Shown here piece by piece: positions 35,225 to 44,902 of a stretch of 64,000 nucleotides of DNA (its first letter is position 1; every line of letters begins with the position of its first letter). The notes under the pieces were generated by a model that saw nothing but the letters and a program-made list of their open reading frames with translations, had not been told where the DNA came from and ran no database searches. The stretch spans positions 434,001-498,000 of the forward strand of contig NZ_CP069533.1 in NCBI RefSeq assembly GCF_016889765.1, given 5' to 3'. This DNA comes from Corynebacterium minutissimum. Its GTDB lineage: Bacteria; Actinomycetota; Actinomycetes; Mycobacteriales; Mycobacteriaceae. The position numbers and the translations under genes are program-made.

Positions 35225-35650
35225 TTAGCGCAAGTGCGCGGCGCGCTCCAGCTCAACGGTAGAGATGTCGGCGCCCTTCGGCACAATCGCGAAAACCTTG
35301 CGGCTGGTATCAACGCCCTTGGTGAGGTTCTTCATACGACCTTCCAGTGCGAAGCACAGGCCAGCAGCGAAGTCGACGAAGCGCTTGGCGGAGCCACGGT
35401 CGGCATCGGTGAGTTCAAAGACTACGGCGTCACCATCACGGAACGGGCCGCCAACCTTGGCGGCGTCATCGAAGGAGACGAGCGACAGGGCCACGATGGT
35501 CGGAACGAATTCTTCTTCCTGCTTGTCGTAGGACGGTGCTGCGTACGACGGAGCGTTGTAGGTGCGCTCGTCGGCGTAGTAGGCGTCGTCGGCGTCCATG
35601 TCCATCGGGCCCAGCCCGAAGAATTCCTTGGTCCTATCAATCAGTGACAT
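35225..35650 (-). CDS. sepF: Cell division protein SepF
   Basis: SepF is the membrane tether and organiser of FtsZ in bacteria without FtsA. The 141-residue protein starts with an amphipathic membrane-binding helix (MSLIDRTKEFFGLG), a Tyr/Asp-rich linker (about 16-48) and the compact SepF core (VALSLVSFDDAAKVGGPFRDGDAVVFELTDAD..KRFVDFAAGL). It binds the FtsZ C-terminal tail. No ftsA is seen in the cluster, which makes SepF the expected membrane anchor for the Z-ring. ATG 35650 begins the canonical family N-terminus. Confidence 0.95.
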   Translation of the reverse strand: MSLIDRTKEFFGLGPMDMDADDAYYADERTYNAPSYAAPSYDKQEEEFVPTIVALSLVSFDDAAKVGGPFRDGDAVVFELTDADRGSAKRFVDFAAGLCFALEGRMKNLTKGVDTSRKVFAIVPKGADISTVELERAAHLR

Positions 35651-35718
35651 TCTGGGTCTCCCTCTGACCTAGTTTTCTGTGAGATTAGTGTCTTTGAAAT
35701 GCGCTTTTGCGATGCCAC

Positions 35719-36423
35719 TTAAACTACTGGCCGCGGCCCCATAATTCCGGTTCCGACACGCACGATATCTGTTCCAGATTCAATTGCTTCCTGCAGGTCT
35801 GCACTCATTCCGGCAGAAAGCTTCAATGGGCGCCCGAGCTGCTTGGCCACGTCCCCCACAAGCCCCTTCACCCGGCTAAAAACCTCGCCCGGTTCACTCT
35901 CCAGAGGTGGGACAACCATAAAGCCCCGCAGCTCAAGATTGTCGAGCTCTTCAACGACGTCCACCAAGTCAGAAACCTGCTCGAGTGGGCAACCGCCACG
36001 GGCAGTATCGCCGTCGGCGGAGACCTGGATGAAAACTGGCAAGATACCGTCGCGTTGGCCTCGTTCTTGGGCTAAAGCCACGCCGCGGTCGAGGGCGCGG
36101 GCAAGCTTCTCAGAGTCGAGCGAATGCACGCTATGCGCCCAGCGCGCCACGTGGTTGGCCTTCTTGGTTTGAATCTGGCCGATCATGTGGAAGTGCATAT
36201 GAGGCAGCGCTTCGGCCTTGGCGCGGGCTTCCTGTTCGCGGTTTTCGGCGACGTCGGTAATCCCCAGCTGTGCCAGCAGAGCAATGTCGTCTGCTGGGTG
36301 GAACTTGGTCACCGGCAACAGCTCGGGTGCTTCGCGCCCAGTTTCGTCGGCGAAACGTTGGATCTCAGCGCGGGTGCGCTCGAGTCCGGCGCGCAGTTCC
36401 TCGAGACGGTTCTGGTCAGTCAT
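35719..36423 (-). CDS. PLP homeostasis protein (YggS/PROSC family)
   Basis: This 234-residue protein is a PLP-binding, fold III alanine-racemase-like protein that keeps vitamin B6 and amino-acid pools balanced; it has no known racemase activity of its own. The PLP lysine lies in LLPVTKFHPADDIALL (K at about residue 40). HFIGQIQTKK-type sequence (HMIGQIQTKKANHV) and the GMSADLQEAIESGTDIVRVGTGIMG end are family landmarks. ATG 36423 has GGAGGG before it; the TTG or GTG further up is rejected. It follows the pgeF stop with only two bases spacing, and sits between pgeF and sepF as in most Gram-positive clusters. Confidence 0.92.
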   Translation of the reverse strand: MTDQNRLEELRAGLERTRAEIQRFADETGREAPELLPVTKFHPADDIALLAQLGITDVAENREQEARAKAEALPHMHFHMIGQIQTKKANHVARWAHSVHSLDSEKLARALDRGVALAQERGQRDGILPVFIQVSADGDTARGGCPLEQVSDLVDVVEELDNLELRGFMVVPPLESEPGEVFSRVKGLVGDVAKQLGRPLKLSAGMSADLQEAIESGTDIVRVGTGIMGPRPVV

Positions 36424-36425
36424 TG

Positions 36426-37166
36426 TTATCCCTCCAACCAAATCACGCCGGCTTGGCGTCCGGTGACGCCTTCACGGCGATAGGAAAAGAAATCTTGGTC
36501 TTCGATAGTGCACCGCGGATCGGACTCAATAGCGGTAATGCCCAGCTCCATGAGCTGACGCACGAGCCCGGCACGGACATCGACACCCCAGGTTCCCTTC
36601 GCGGTACGCGTTAACGACCCAGGAAGGTGTTTCTCAACATCCCTAGCCATCTCCTCGGGAACCTCATAGTTTCGACCTGAGGCGGCCGGCCCCATGAGAA
36701 CCTGCATGGTCGACGGGGTTGCGCCGAGAACCATCATGGCGTTGACGGTGTTGCGGATGATGCCGTTGCGCGCGCCGAGGCGGCCTGCATGGACGGCGGC
36801 GATGACGCCAGCGGGAACGTCGACAAGCAGCACCGGCGTGCAATCGGCCACGAGCACGCCGAGGCCCAGACGTTTTTCGGTGGTGACCAGGGCATCAGTA
36901 GCCTCAACCGGCTCGGTCATACCGCGGCGCTCCGCACCTACCGTGGTGACGGTATTGGTATGTAACTGTTCCATCCACACGATGTCGTCGAGCCCTGTGG
37001 CGCGTAGAAGACGGGCGCGGTTAGCGGCCACGGCGGCGGGGTCATCGCCCACGTGATCACCTAAATTGAAAGAGTCATAGGGAGACGACGACGCCCCGCC
37101 AGCACGGCTGGTAAAGACCATGCGGACGGGGCGCTTCGATGGGTGTGCTTCCTCGTTTACTGGCAT
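36426..37166 (-). CDS. pgeF: Peptidoglycan editing factor PgeF (YfiH family)
   Basis: This is a 246-residue laccase-domain protein of the YfiH/PgeF family that removes wrongly incorporated L-Ser from peptidoglycan precursors, and in some homologues acts on purine nucleosides. The metal/active-site residues are in MEQLHTN, VADCTPVLLVD and AAVHAG (a His, Cys, His set). The position after ftsZ and before the PLP protein is the usual actinobacterial order. Upstream, 24 bases separate it from ftsZ. ATG 37166 begins the frame; the M at residue 16 is a weaker alternative. Confidence 0.9.
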   Translation of the reverse strand: MPVNEEAHPSKRPVRMVFTSRAGGASSSPYDSFNLGDHVGDDPAAVAANRARLLRATGLDDIVWMEQLHTNTVTTVGAERRGMTEPVEATDALVTTEKRLGLGVLVADCTPVLLVDVPAGVIAAVHAGRLGARNGIIRNTVNAMMVLGATPSTMQVLMGPAASGRNYEVPEEMARDVEKHLPGSLTRTAKGTWGVDVRAGLVRQLMELGITAIESDPRCTIEDQDFFSYRREGVTGRQAGVIWLEG

Positions 37167-37190
37167 GCACTCCAGAGTAGCGGGCTGCGA

Positions 37191-38543
37191 CTAGCGCATG
37201 AAGGAGGGCACGTCGAGATCGTCGTCGCCGTCATCATCGAAGCCACGGGGGCGGCGCTCGTCTGGGCGGGACAGGCGGTACTCGTCGCGATTCTCGCGCT
37301 CCTCACGGCGGAAGCGATCGGAGCTGGTGAACAGTCCGCTGGACGGAGCTGGCTCGGAGGGCTGCTCACGCTCGTAGGAGTGGCGCGGTGCGTACTCTTC
37401 ACGCTCGCGGCGCTCGGTGCCCTGCGACTCAGCACGTGTGTACTCCTCACGTGGGGCTTCCGCGCTGGACGCGGCGGGGGATTCCGGTTGTGCCTCGGCA
37501 CGGTTCTCAAAGAGGGAGCCTGGGCGAGCAGCCGGGGTGGCGTGCTGGCCCTGCGGTGCTGCCTGACCAGGCTGCACCGGCTGGGAGGTCATATTGGCCT
37601 GTGCATCAAAGCCGGTGGCGATGATGGTGACGCGGACTTCGTCGCCCAAGTTGTCATCGATGATGGTGCCGAAGATGATGTTGGCATCCTCGTCGGCACG
37701 CTCCTCCACCATGGAGGCAGCCGCGTTGACCTCGTGGAGGCCCAGATCGGAGCCGCCAGCGATGGAGAGTAGGACGCCCTTAGCGCCTTCCATCGTGGAC
37801 TCCAGCAGCGGAGAGTTGATGGCCTGCTCGGCTGCGTTGAGCGCGCGGTTGTCGCCGCGGGCAAAACCGATCCCCATGAGCGCGGAGCCGGCATCGGACA
37901 TGACGGAGCGCACGTCCGCAAAGTCGACGTTGATCATGCCCGGGATGGTGATGAGGTTGGTAATACCCTGAACACCGTTGTGCAGGACTTCATCGGCGGC
38001 GCGGAAGGCCTCAACGATGGACAATTCCTCGCCGCCCAGCTGCATGAGGCGGTCATTCGGAATAACGATGAGGGTATCGCAAACCTCGCGCAGCTCCTCG
38101 ATACCGGCCATGGCCTGGCGGGTACGGCGAGCGCCTTCGAACTTAAACGGGCGGGTCACCACGCCGACGGTGAGCGCGCCCATCTTCTTCGCGATGGACG
38201 CCACGACGGGGGCCGCGCCGGTACCGGTTCCGCCGCCCTCGCCGGCCGTCACGAAGACCATGTCGGATCCTTGGAGCGCATCCTCGATTTCGGTCTTGTG
38301 GTCCTCAGCGGAGGTCTTGCCAACCTCTGGGTTGGCGCCAGCGCCGAGGCCGCGGGTGGCCTCGCGGCCGATGTCGAGCTTGGTGTCCGCGTCGGAGAAG
38401 ATCAGCGCCTGAGAGTCAGTGTTGATGGCGACGAACTGAACACCTTTGAGGCCTTCTTCGATCATGCGGTTGACGGCGTTGACACCGCCGCCGCCGACGC
38501 CGACGACCTTGATGTCCGCGAGGTTGTTGCTAGATGAGATCAT
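37191..38543 (-). CDS. ftsZ: Cell division GTPase FtsZ
   Basis: Tubulin homologue that assembles the Z-ring. The 450-residue protein has the tubulin signature GGGTGTGAAPVVA (near residue 105), the T7 loop NVDFADVRSVM, and the conserved C-terminal tail DDDLDVPSFMR that binds SepF. A variable acidic/basic, Arg/Glu-rich linker spans about 320-440. The start ATG 38543 has AAAGGC upstream. A 206-base gap separates it from ftsQ and contains its leader hairpin (38591-38612), suggesting a dedicated promoter and extra control in addition to read-through from the upstream genes. Confidence 0.97.
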   Translation of the reverse strand: MISSSNNLADIKVVGVGGGGVNAVNRMIEEGLKGVQFVAINTDSQALIFSDADTKLDIGREATRGLGAGANPEVGKTSAEDHKTEIEDALQGSDMVFVTAGEGGGTGTGAAPVVASIAKKMGALTVGVVTRPFKFEGARRTRQAMAGIEELREVCDTLIVIPNDRLMQLGGEELSIVEAFRAADEVLHNGVQGITNLITIPGMINVDFADVRSVMSDAGSALMGIGFARGDNRALNAAEQAINSPLLESTMEGAKGVLLSIAGGSDLGLHEVNAAASMVEERADEDANIIFGTIIDDNLGDEVRVTIIATGFDAQANMTSQPVQPGQAAPQGQHATPAARPGSLFENRAEAQPESPAASSAEAPREEYTRAESQGTERREREEYAPRHSYEREQPSEPAPSSGLFTSSDRFRREERENRDEYRLSRPDERRPRGFDDDGDDDLDVPSFMR

Positions 38544-38590
38544 ACGAGGGTCTCTTGCCTTTCAACTAAGGATTTTATGTAAACGAGGAG

Positions 38591-38613
38591 GCGCCTCTAA
38601 ATACGAGAGGCGG
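38591..38613. promoter_or_regulatory. Inverted repeat in ftsZ leader
   Basis: CGCCTCT (38592-38598) pairs with AGAGGCG (38606-38612) around a seven-base AT-rich loop; it lies about 50 bases upstream of the ftsZ start, in the 206-base ftsQ-ftsZ gap. It could be an operator or an RNA hairpin in the leader. No T-run follows, so it is not an obvious terminator. Confidence 0.4.
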
Positions 38614-38749
38614 TTACATCCATCTTTAACGACAAGAGGGTTATTTGGGCGCACATTTTGCCGCGTGTCGGTACCCTCAACCTCTACTTTAGGGTTGCTG
38701 ACGTGCGGTTTTATTAACAGGCGTCCCACCCGCCCCACTGAGGACGCGC

Positions 38750-39409
38750 TTAGCGGCGAGTCACCAGGGAAGGGTTAGAAATATTCCAGGATTCGCCCTC
38801 CAACTGGAGCACATCCTCAAAGGCGATGGCCTTGTTGGCGTTGTCTTCGGCGGCTCCCCAGAAGATGGTTTTATCGTCATCCGTGACAAAGGTCAGCGAA
38901 TAGGTGTCCTCGATATCGAGGGTCTTGACGCGCGTGCGTACATCGGCAGGAAGCGCGGATACCGCATCCACCGCCGCTTGCATCTCCGGCGAGCCCGATT
39001 CCGTACGCCCAGTCAACTGGATGGCTTCTTTAGGTGGGGTGTCCTCGACAAATTCCTTGCCTTTATCGTCCACCAGCACTGTGCGGCCCCCGTCCTCGAC
39101 ATAGGCCACGGCCTCATGTTCCACCACGCTGATATGCACAGTCGACGGGAAGGCGCGCGAGACCGTTGCCGATTCCACCCACGGCAGCGAAGCCACACCC
39201 TGAGCCGCCTCACGCGCATTGAGGCGCACCAGATTGGAGCCCGTTGCCACACCGCTCGCCTGCTCCGCGTCTTCGGCCGCCACGTGCTCATTGCCCTCAA
39301 CTTCGAAGGAGGTCACCTTCATAATCGGAAACAGCCAGACGACGGCCGCAGCCACGAGCGCTACGAGGGCAACCGCGCCGACGGCAATCGCGCCCGATTT
39401 CTTAGACAT
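38750..39409 (-). CDS. ftsQ: Cell division protein FtsQ
   Basis: Bitopic divisome protein, 219 residues. After a short cytoplasmic N-terminus there is one transmembrane helix (about 8-28, AIAVGAVALVALVAAAVVWLF) and an outside POTRA domain starting MKVTSFEVEGNEHVAAEDA. FtsQ links FtsL and the FtsI/FtsW synthase to the early ring. ATG 39409 overlaps the murC end by eight bases, so it is translationally coupled to murC. Its C-terminal beta domain (IEDTYSLTFVTDDDKTIFWG) is conserved in actinobacterial FtsQ. Confidence 0.93.
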   Translation of the reverse strand: MSKKSGAIAVGAVALVALVAAAVVWLFPIMKVTSFEVEGNEHVAAEDAEQASGVATGSNLVRLNAREAAQGVASLPWVESATVSRAFPSTVHISVVEHEAVAYVEDGGRTVLVDDKGKEFVEDTPPKEAIQLTGRTESGSPEMQAAVDAVSALPADVRTRVKTLDIEDTYSLTFVTDDDKTIFWGAAEDNANKAIAFEDVLQLEGESWNISNPSLVTRR

Positions 39410-40898
39410 CCTGGCCCTCGGCCTCACCTAGCTGTGCAGAATCCGCTGGTGGCTCTCCTTGTTCTAGCTGAGAGAGGATTTCCCCTGCCACATAGGTAAT
39501 CGTTCCCGCACCGATGGTCAGCACGACATCACCTGGCTGGGCCAGAGAAATAACGTCGCCCGCAGCTTCGGAGAAATCCGGCTCAAAGATAACCGGCATG
39601 TCCTCCGGCATTTTATCCGTAATGATGCGGGAAGTAATGCCCTCAACTGGCTGCTCGCGGGCGCCGTAGATGTCGAGGACCACGGAGGCGTCGGCAAGCG
39701 CTAGTGCCTCTGCGAACTCCGCATCGAATTCCATGGTTCGGGAGTACAGGTGTGGCTGGAAACAGGCGATAACCCGCGCGCCCTCGCCTTCAGCATCGAC
39801 CTTCGCGCGCGCAGCGGTGAGCACCGCGGACACCTCCGTCGGGTGGTGAGCATAATCGTCAAAGACGCGAATCCCTTTCGCGGAACCGCGGTACTCGAAA
39901 CGGCGGCGCACACCGGTGAAATCGGTCAAACCCGCAGCAAGTTCTGCAGGATTTCCACCCGCCAGTGCACCGGCAAGGAGCGCCGCAGCAGAATTGAGCA
40001 CCATGTGGTGGCCTGGGACGTGGAGGTCGTAGGTGAGGTCCTCCGGGGGGACGTCGGGAAGCGTGAGGTGCACTCGCACATGCGCGCCCTCCGCTGATAC
40101 CGTCTCCTCCAATATCTCTACGCCATAGGGCAGCGAGGACTCGTTGTGCGCACCATATCCCAAGACCTGGATGCCGCGCTCGGCCGCGCGCTCGCCGGTT
40201 GCCACGGCCTGCGCATCTTCTAGGCACACCACGAGGCAGCCGCCATCTACGACGCGGTCAGCAAAATCGTCGAAGACCTTAAAGTAGCTTTCGCGGGTCT
40301 CAAAATAATCCAGGTGGTCCGGTTCGATGTTCGTCACCACCGCTACGGAAGGGCTATAGCGCAGCAGCGAAGCATCGGATTCGTCAGCCTCCGCGACAAA
40401 CGCGTCACCGGTTCCTCCATGCGCATTTGTCCCCGCACGGTTGAGCTGGCCGCCAATGGCAAAGGACGGGTCCAGACCTGCCTGCTGCATCGCGCTCACC
40501 GTCATGGACGTGGTAGACGTCTTGCCGTGAGTTCCGGCCAAAAGCACCTGGCGGTGTCCCTCCATCAGCTCTGCTAGAAGGTCGGACCGGCGAATTACCG
40601 GGATTCCGGCTTCTCGTGCGGCAGCCAGCTCTGGGTTGTCCTGCGGAATCGCTGCGAAAGAGGTCACCACCACGGTGGGTTTTTCGCCCGCGAGCTCGAG
40701 GTTCTCGGCAGCGTGGCCGATGGCGATGTGAGCGCCCATCGTGCGCAGGACCTCCACCGCGGTGGACTTCTTCACATCCGAGCCCGTCACCACCGCGCCG
40801 CGGGTAGTAAGGATTCGGGCGAGGCCCGACATGCCCGAGCCGCCGATGCCCACGAGGTGAACGCGAGACAGGTCAATAGAAGCAGGAGTTGCAGTCAT
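39402..40898 (-). CDS. murC: UDP-N-acetylmuramate-L-alanine ligase
   Basis: MurC adds L-alanine to UDP-MurNAc, first of the ATP-dependent peptide ligases. The 498-residue protein has the UDP-binding GIGGSGMSGLARIL (residues ~17-30), the ATP-binding GTHGKTSTTSM (about 120-130) and the DDYAHHPTEV segment of the C-terminal domain. RBS AAGGAT precedes ATG 40898 by about seven bases. It lies 33 bases after murG and overlaps ftsQ. All Mur-ligase motifs are intact. Confidence 0.96.
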   Translation of the reverse strand: MTATPASIDLSRVHLVGIGGSGMSGLARILTTRGAVVTGSDVKKSTAVEVLRTMGAHIAIGHAAENLELAGEKPTVVVTSFAAIPQDNPELAAAREAGIPVIRRSDLLAELMEGHRQVLLAGTHGKTSTTSMTVSAMQQAGLDPSFAIGGQLNRAGTNAHGGTGDAFVAEADESDASLLRYSPSVAVVTNIEPDHLDYFETRESYFKVFDDFADRVVDGGCLVVCLEDAQAVATGERAAERGIQVLGYGAHNESSLPYGVEILEETVSAEGAHVRVHLTLPDVPPEDLTYDLHVPGHHMVLNSAAALLAGALAGGNPAELAAGLTDFTGVRRRFEYRGSAKGIRVFDDYAHHPTEVSAVLTAARAKVDAEGEGARVIACFQPHLYSRTMEFDAEFAEALALADASVVLDIYGAREQPVEGITSRIITDKMPEDMPVIFEPDFSEAAGDVISLAQPGDVVLTIGAGTITYVAGEILSQLEQGEPPADSAQLGEAEGQDV

Positions 40899-40931
40899 GG
40901 GGGATAATCCTTCGTTCGTGGTGAAGAGAAC

Positions 40932-42005
40932 CTAGTTGCGAGCACTCGACGCGATGCGGTCAGCAATAACGGCAGCCACGTCACCAGCGGTGCTGGCATC
41001 CGCAGCGGTGCGCATGGTATCCAGCGTGGCGGGGTTGTCGAGGATTGCGCGCACCTCACGGATGAGGCGCTCGGGACTCAGTTCGGCATCGGGAATCTGG
41101 ACAGCAGCACCCGCATCCACGAGCGCGCGGGAGTTCAGTGCTTGCTCGCCGTTTCCGTGCGGGAGGGGAACATAAATGGCGGGCAGACCAGCTGCGCTCA
41201 CCTCCGCCACGGTCATGGCACCTGAGCGGCATACCATGAGATCCGCCACGGCGAGGGCGCCGGCCATGTCATCGATATAGGGCACGGGGGTGTAATTGTT
41301 GCGTTCTTCTGGCCTGTCGTTCTTTTTGCCATACGCGTGAAGAACTTGGAAGTCCTGCGTGAGATCGTCGATAGCACCGGCAAGGGCAGTATTGATGCTC
41401 GCCGCGCCCTGGGAACCACCCGTCACGACGATGGTGGGGCGCTCGTCACCTAGATTCCAGTTCTTACGCGCAGAAGTTGCCTTGGAACCATCTGGATCCT
41501 CTCCTAAGCCGGGACGTACCGGGATACCGAGGACCTCGCCTGCCATGCCGGAGCCTTCCTGCGCGTTAAAGCCGATTCCGCCCAGACGCACGCCCAGCTT
41601 GTTGGCCATGCCCGCCAACGCGTTAGTCTCCAGGACGAAGAAAGGAATGCCCAGCGACTTCGCCGCTAGGTACGCGGGGGCAGCAACGTAACCACCGGTA
41701 CCGAAGACGGCGTCCGCAGCCACGTCTTGAAGGACCGCGCGGGTTTCCCGCACGGACTTTATGACGCGCCACGGCAGCTTGAACGCATCTGCATTGATCT
41801 TACGTGGCACCGGAACCGGTGTAATCATGCGCAAGTCCACGCCGCGCGCCGGAACAATATCTCCCTCCAGACCACGTGGGGTACCTAAAGCGGTCACTCG
41901 CGCACCGTGGCGCTGACGCAGCTCCTCCCCCACGGCAAGCGCTGGTTCGATATGTCCGGCAGTGCCGCCACCTGCGATGACGACGGAAATTGGCGTGGCA
42001 TTCAT
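40932..42005 (-). CDS. murG: UDP-GlcNAc transferase MurG
   Basis: MurG transfers GlcNAc to lipid I to give lipid II at the inner membrane face. The 357-residue GT-B protein has the N-terminal loop GGGTAGHIEPALAV and the C-terminal VTGGSQGAASIN and PHGNGEQALNSRAL nucleotide-binding segments. ATG 42005 starts MNATPISVVIAGGGTAG. It follows ftsW by about 29 bases. Length and motifs are normal. Confidence 0.96.
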   Translation of the reverse strand: MNATPISVVIAGGGTAGHIEPALAVGEELRQRHGARVTALGTPRGLEGDIVPARGVDLRMITPVPVPRKINADAFKLPWRVIKSVRETRAVLQDVAADAVFGTGGYVAAPAYLAAKSLGIPFFVLETNALAGMANKLGVRLGGIGFNAQEGSGMAGEVLGIPVRPGLGEDPDGSKATSARKNWNLGDERPTIVVTGGSQGAASINTALAGAIDDLTQDFQVLHAYGKKNDRPEERNNYTPVPYIDDMAGALAVADLMVCRSGAMTVAEVSAAGLPAIYVPLPHGNGEQALNSRALVDAGAAVQIPDAELSPERLIREVRAILDNPATLDTMRTAADASTAGDVAAVIADRIASSARN

Positions 42006-42034
42006 GCCCTACAGGCTACCAGCGCAGCGCGTCC

Positions 42035-43489
42035 CTACCGGCGCTCGCCGCGCCGACGGTCCCCGGACGCCTCCTGGCGCGGAACACGGCGGCCGGTGAC
42101 CGCGCGACCAAATCGTTCTTCGCGGCTGCGCTCCGTGTGACGCTGCGTCTGCGGGCGCTGACGGCGCTGGGCGCGTTCTCCACGACCGTCGCGCTCTCGG
42201 TCTGCGCGGTGCGCACCACCGCGACGCTCGTTGGGAGGAGTGGGCTCCGGAATCAGGAAAATACGGTCAAAGAGCGGGCGGCCAAAGTTCTGCATGGCGG
42301 AAACCTGCAGTGGCTCGTGGCGCGCAACGTTGCACAACAAGCCCATGGAGCCAATCGTAATAATCGCAGCAGTACCACCGGCAGAAATCATGGGCAGTTG
42401 AATACCCGTCACCGGCAGCACACCGATGACATAGCCGATGTTGATGAAGGCCTGGACCACCACGCCAACAGACAACGTCGCCGCGAGCAGAGACTGGAAT
42501 TGGTTCTGCGCTCTTTTGGCAGTGCGCAGCCCGAAGTAGCCCAAAATGGCAAAGAGCCCGATGACCAAAGCGCCGCCCCACAGGCCGAGCTCCTCGCCAA
42601 TGATGGCGAAGATGAAGTCATTCTTCGCTTCCGGCAGGTAGAACCACTTGGCGCGGGACTGGCCTAGGCCGACGCCCCAGAAGCCGCCGTCGGCGAGCGA
42701 GAGGAAGCCCTGGTACGCCTGGAAACCTGTACCTTGCGTGTCTTCGATGTTGCCGCGCAGGGCATCAAAGTAGGTGTGGAAGCGGTGGGAACGGAAGCCG
42801 CCCGCCAGGAAAACCGTAGCCATGCCGATGACGCCGAAGACACCGACGACCGTCGGCACACGCCAGTCCACACCAGCAAAGACGAGGGTAAAGACCACCA
42901 CCAAGGCAAAGGACACACCCATGCCCAAGTCGCCCTGCGCCACGATGAGCACGAACATGATGCCGGAAATGATGGAGTACATCATGAACGGGTCAGTCAG
43001 GCGCATCGAGCGATGAGTCTTATCCGCCAAAGCGGACGCACCATACATCCCCACGGCCACACGTGCGAACTCGGAGGGTTGGAAGGCAACGCCGCCGGGC
43101 AGCATAATCCATGACTGCGAACCGACCTCGGCACGTCCTGTACCTACGCCGGGGATCAGAACCAGGATGAGCAGCACGATGGCCAGTCCCAGGAACCACG
43201 GCACCAGCGCTCGTAGCGTTCGCGGGGAGATCCGCAAACCAATCCAGAACACGATGAGACCAGCAGCCACGAGGATGCATTGGCGCAAAGCAGCCGACCA
43301 GGGGCTGTCACTTTCCGAAAGCGAGGTCGCCATCGACGAAGAAAAAGCCATGAGCACGCCGATACCGATGAGCGAGAAAATGGCGATGCGCAGCATCTGG
43401 TAATCCAGCCCGGGGTAGGCGCGCAGGCGCTCGCGGATATCGCGCGCGCGGTGGCCCAGCGTGCGGGGTGGCTTCTGGGTAGTGGTCAC
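42035..43489 (-). CDS. ftsW: Septal peptidoglycan polymerase FtsW
   Basis: SEDS-family glycosyltransferase that polymerises lipid II at the septum. The 484-residue protein has ten transmembrane segments, the SEDS catalytic region PGGVAFQPSEFARVAVGMY and the conserved QGDLGMGVSFALVV and QLPMISAGGTA stretches. The C-terminal ~75 residues (from PPNERRGG) are extremely arginine-rich and hydrophilic, a cytoplasmic tail of unusual charge that may recruit partners such as FtsZ or SepF (inference). The start is GTG 43489 with GGAGCAT twelve bases upstream. Gap to murD is 15 bases. Confidence 0.95.
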   Translation of the reverse strand: MTTTQKPPRTLGHRARDIRERLRAYPGLDYQMLRIAIFSLIGIGVLMAFSSSMATSLSESDSPWSAALRQCILVAAGLIVFWIGLRISPRTLRALVPWFLGLAIVLLILVLIPGVGTGRAEVGSQSWIMLPGGVAFQPSEFARVAVGMYGASALADKTHRSMRLTDPFMMYSIISGIMFVLIVAQGDLGMGVSFALVVVFTLVFAGVDWRVPTVVGVFGVIGMATVFLAGGFRSHRFHTYFDALRGNIEDTQGTGFQAYQGFLSLADGGFWGVGLGQSRAKWFYLPEAKNDFIFAIIGEELGLWGGALVIGLFAILGYFGLRTAKRAQNQFQSLLAATLSVGVVVQAFINIGYVIGVLPVTGIQLPMISAGGTAAIITIGSMGLLCNVARHEPLQVSAMQNFGRPLFDRIFLIPEPTPPNERRGGAHRADRERDGRGERAQRRQRPQTQRHTERSREERFGRAVTGRRVPRQEASGDRRRGERR

Positions 43490-43504
43490 GGCGAATGCTC
43501 CTGG

Positions 43505-44902
43505 TTAGCGGGCGAGGCGGCGGGCGGCGGCGGCAAACATGTCGCCGCGCTGGCTCATTCCGGTGTACATATCCAACGATGCCGCAGCCGGTGCCAAAAG
43601 TACGGTATCGCCGGCGTCGGCGTGTTGCACCGCCGCTGCCACGGCCTCATCCATGGCAGCCTGGGGGTCGCGGCTTTCCACCAGCACGATGGGCACGTGT
43701 GGTGCGGCCTTGGTGAGGGCTTGGGCGAGCACGTGCTTATCGACGCCCACCAGAACCGCCGCCTTCATCCGGTCCGCGTGGGTGCGCAGCAGGTCACTCA
43801 CGTCTGCGCCTTTGAGCTGACCGCCGGCGACCCACACCACAGAGTCGAGGCCGCGCATGGCGATTTCTGCCGCGTGCGGGTTGGTAGCTTTGGAATTGTC
43901 GATGTAGCTTACGCCTGCGTGCTCGTGCACGATTTCGCCGCGGTGCCCGGCAACGACGTACGACTGGAGTCCTTCCGTGATGGACGCCGGATGGGCCCCT
44001 GCCCGGGCAGCGACGGCCGCAGCTGCCGCGGCGTCGAGAACGCCAGCCAGACCCGCGGGTTGGAGAGTCGTCACATCATCGATGACGGTGACCGTGACTC
44101 CGGCGAGGTCGTTAATGAATAGCCCTCCGGCGCTCACACCGACTTGGCCTGGGGCAGGCTCGGTGTGGGTAAAACCGATGCGGGGCGACTCGGCGTGACC
44201 GTAGTGAGTGCTCACGTAGTCGTCATCCAGGCCGATCACGGCATGGTCACCGCCCAGGATTTTCGCTTTGTCCGCGGCATAGGCCTCAAAGGAGCCATGC
44301 CAGTCCAGGTGATCGTCAGCCAGGTTGAGAAGCGCACCCACCTCTGGGCGCAACTGGGAAGACCAGTGCAATTGGAAGGAGGACAGCTCTGCCACGAGGA
44401 TGTCCACGCGGGGAGTTGCAGCAAGGGCATCGAAGGGAGACACACCGATGTTGCCTACTGCTTGGGACCGCAGGCCAGAGCGCTGCTCATCCGCAGCCAT
44501 AATGGCCGCGAGCATGCCCGTGGTGGTGGTTTTACCGTTGGTTCCGGTGATAGCCAACCAGCGGCGAGGGGCGCCGAATACCTCGGCGCGGTCTAAACGG
44601 TAGGCCAGCTCGACATCGCCGATGACGTCAAGGCCACAGGACGCCGCGGCAGCGAGGAGTGGAGAATCGGGGCGCCAGCCTGGGGAGGTCACCACGAGGG
44701 AATAGTCCGCACAATCCACCGTGTCAGTGTCCACGGTAGCTACTCCCAATTCCGACTCGAGACGTGATCGAGAATCCGCATTACCGTCCGCGACGGTGAT
44801 ATCGACGCCGAGGCCAGCGAGTACTACGGCGCAGCCGCGACCAGATACACCTGCACCGGCGATGAGGACGCGGCCGTTGAGGAAATCAGGACGGGGGCTC
44901 AT
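43505..44902 (-). CDS. murD: UDP-MurNAc-L-alanine-D-glutamate ligase
   Basis: MurD adds D-Glu to the UDP-MurNAc peptide. The 465-residue protein has the N-terminal Rossmann motif GAGVSGRGCAVVLAGLG, the ATP-binding GTNGKTTTTGML (about 120-130), and the Mur C-domain VWVAGGQLKGADVSDL. ATG 44902 overlaps mraY by four bases (44899-44902), so the two are coupled. It ends 15 bases before ftsW. Confidence 0.96.
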   Translation of the reverse strand: MSPRPDFLNGRVLIAGAGVSGRGCAVVLAGLGVDITVADGNADSRSRLESELGVATVDTDTVDCADYSLVVTSPGWRPDSPLLAAAASCGLDVIGDVELAYRLDRAEVFGAPRRWLAITGTNGKTTTTGMLAAIMAADEQRSGLRSQAVGNIGVSPFDALAATPRVDILVAELSSFQLHWSSQLRPEVGALLNLADDHLDWHGSFEAYAADKAKILGGDHAVIGLDDDYVSTHYGHAESPRIGFTHTEPAPGQVGVSAGGLFINDLAGVTVTVIDDVTTLQPAGLAGVLDAAAAAAVAARAGAHPASITEGLQSYVVAGHRGEIVHEHAGVSYIDNSKATNPHAAEIAMRGLDSVVWVAGGQLKGADVSDLLRTHADRMKAAVLVGVDKHVLAQALTKAAPHVPIVLVESRDPQAAMDEAVAAAVQHADAGDTVLLAPAAASLDMYTGMSQRGDMFAAAARRLAR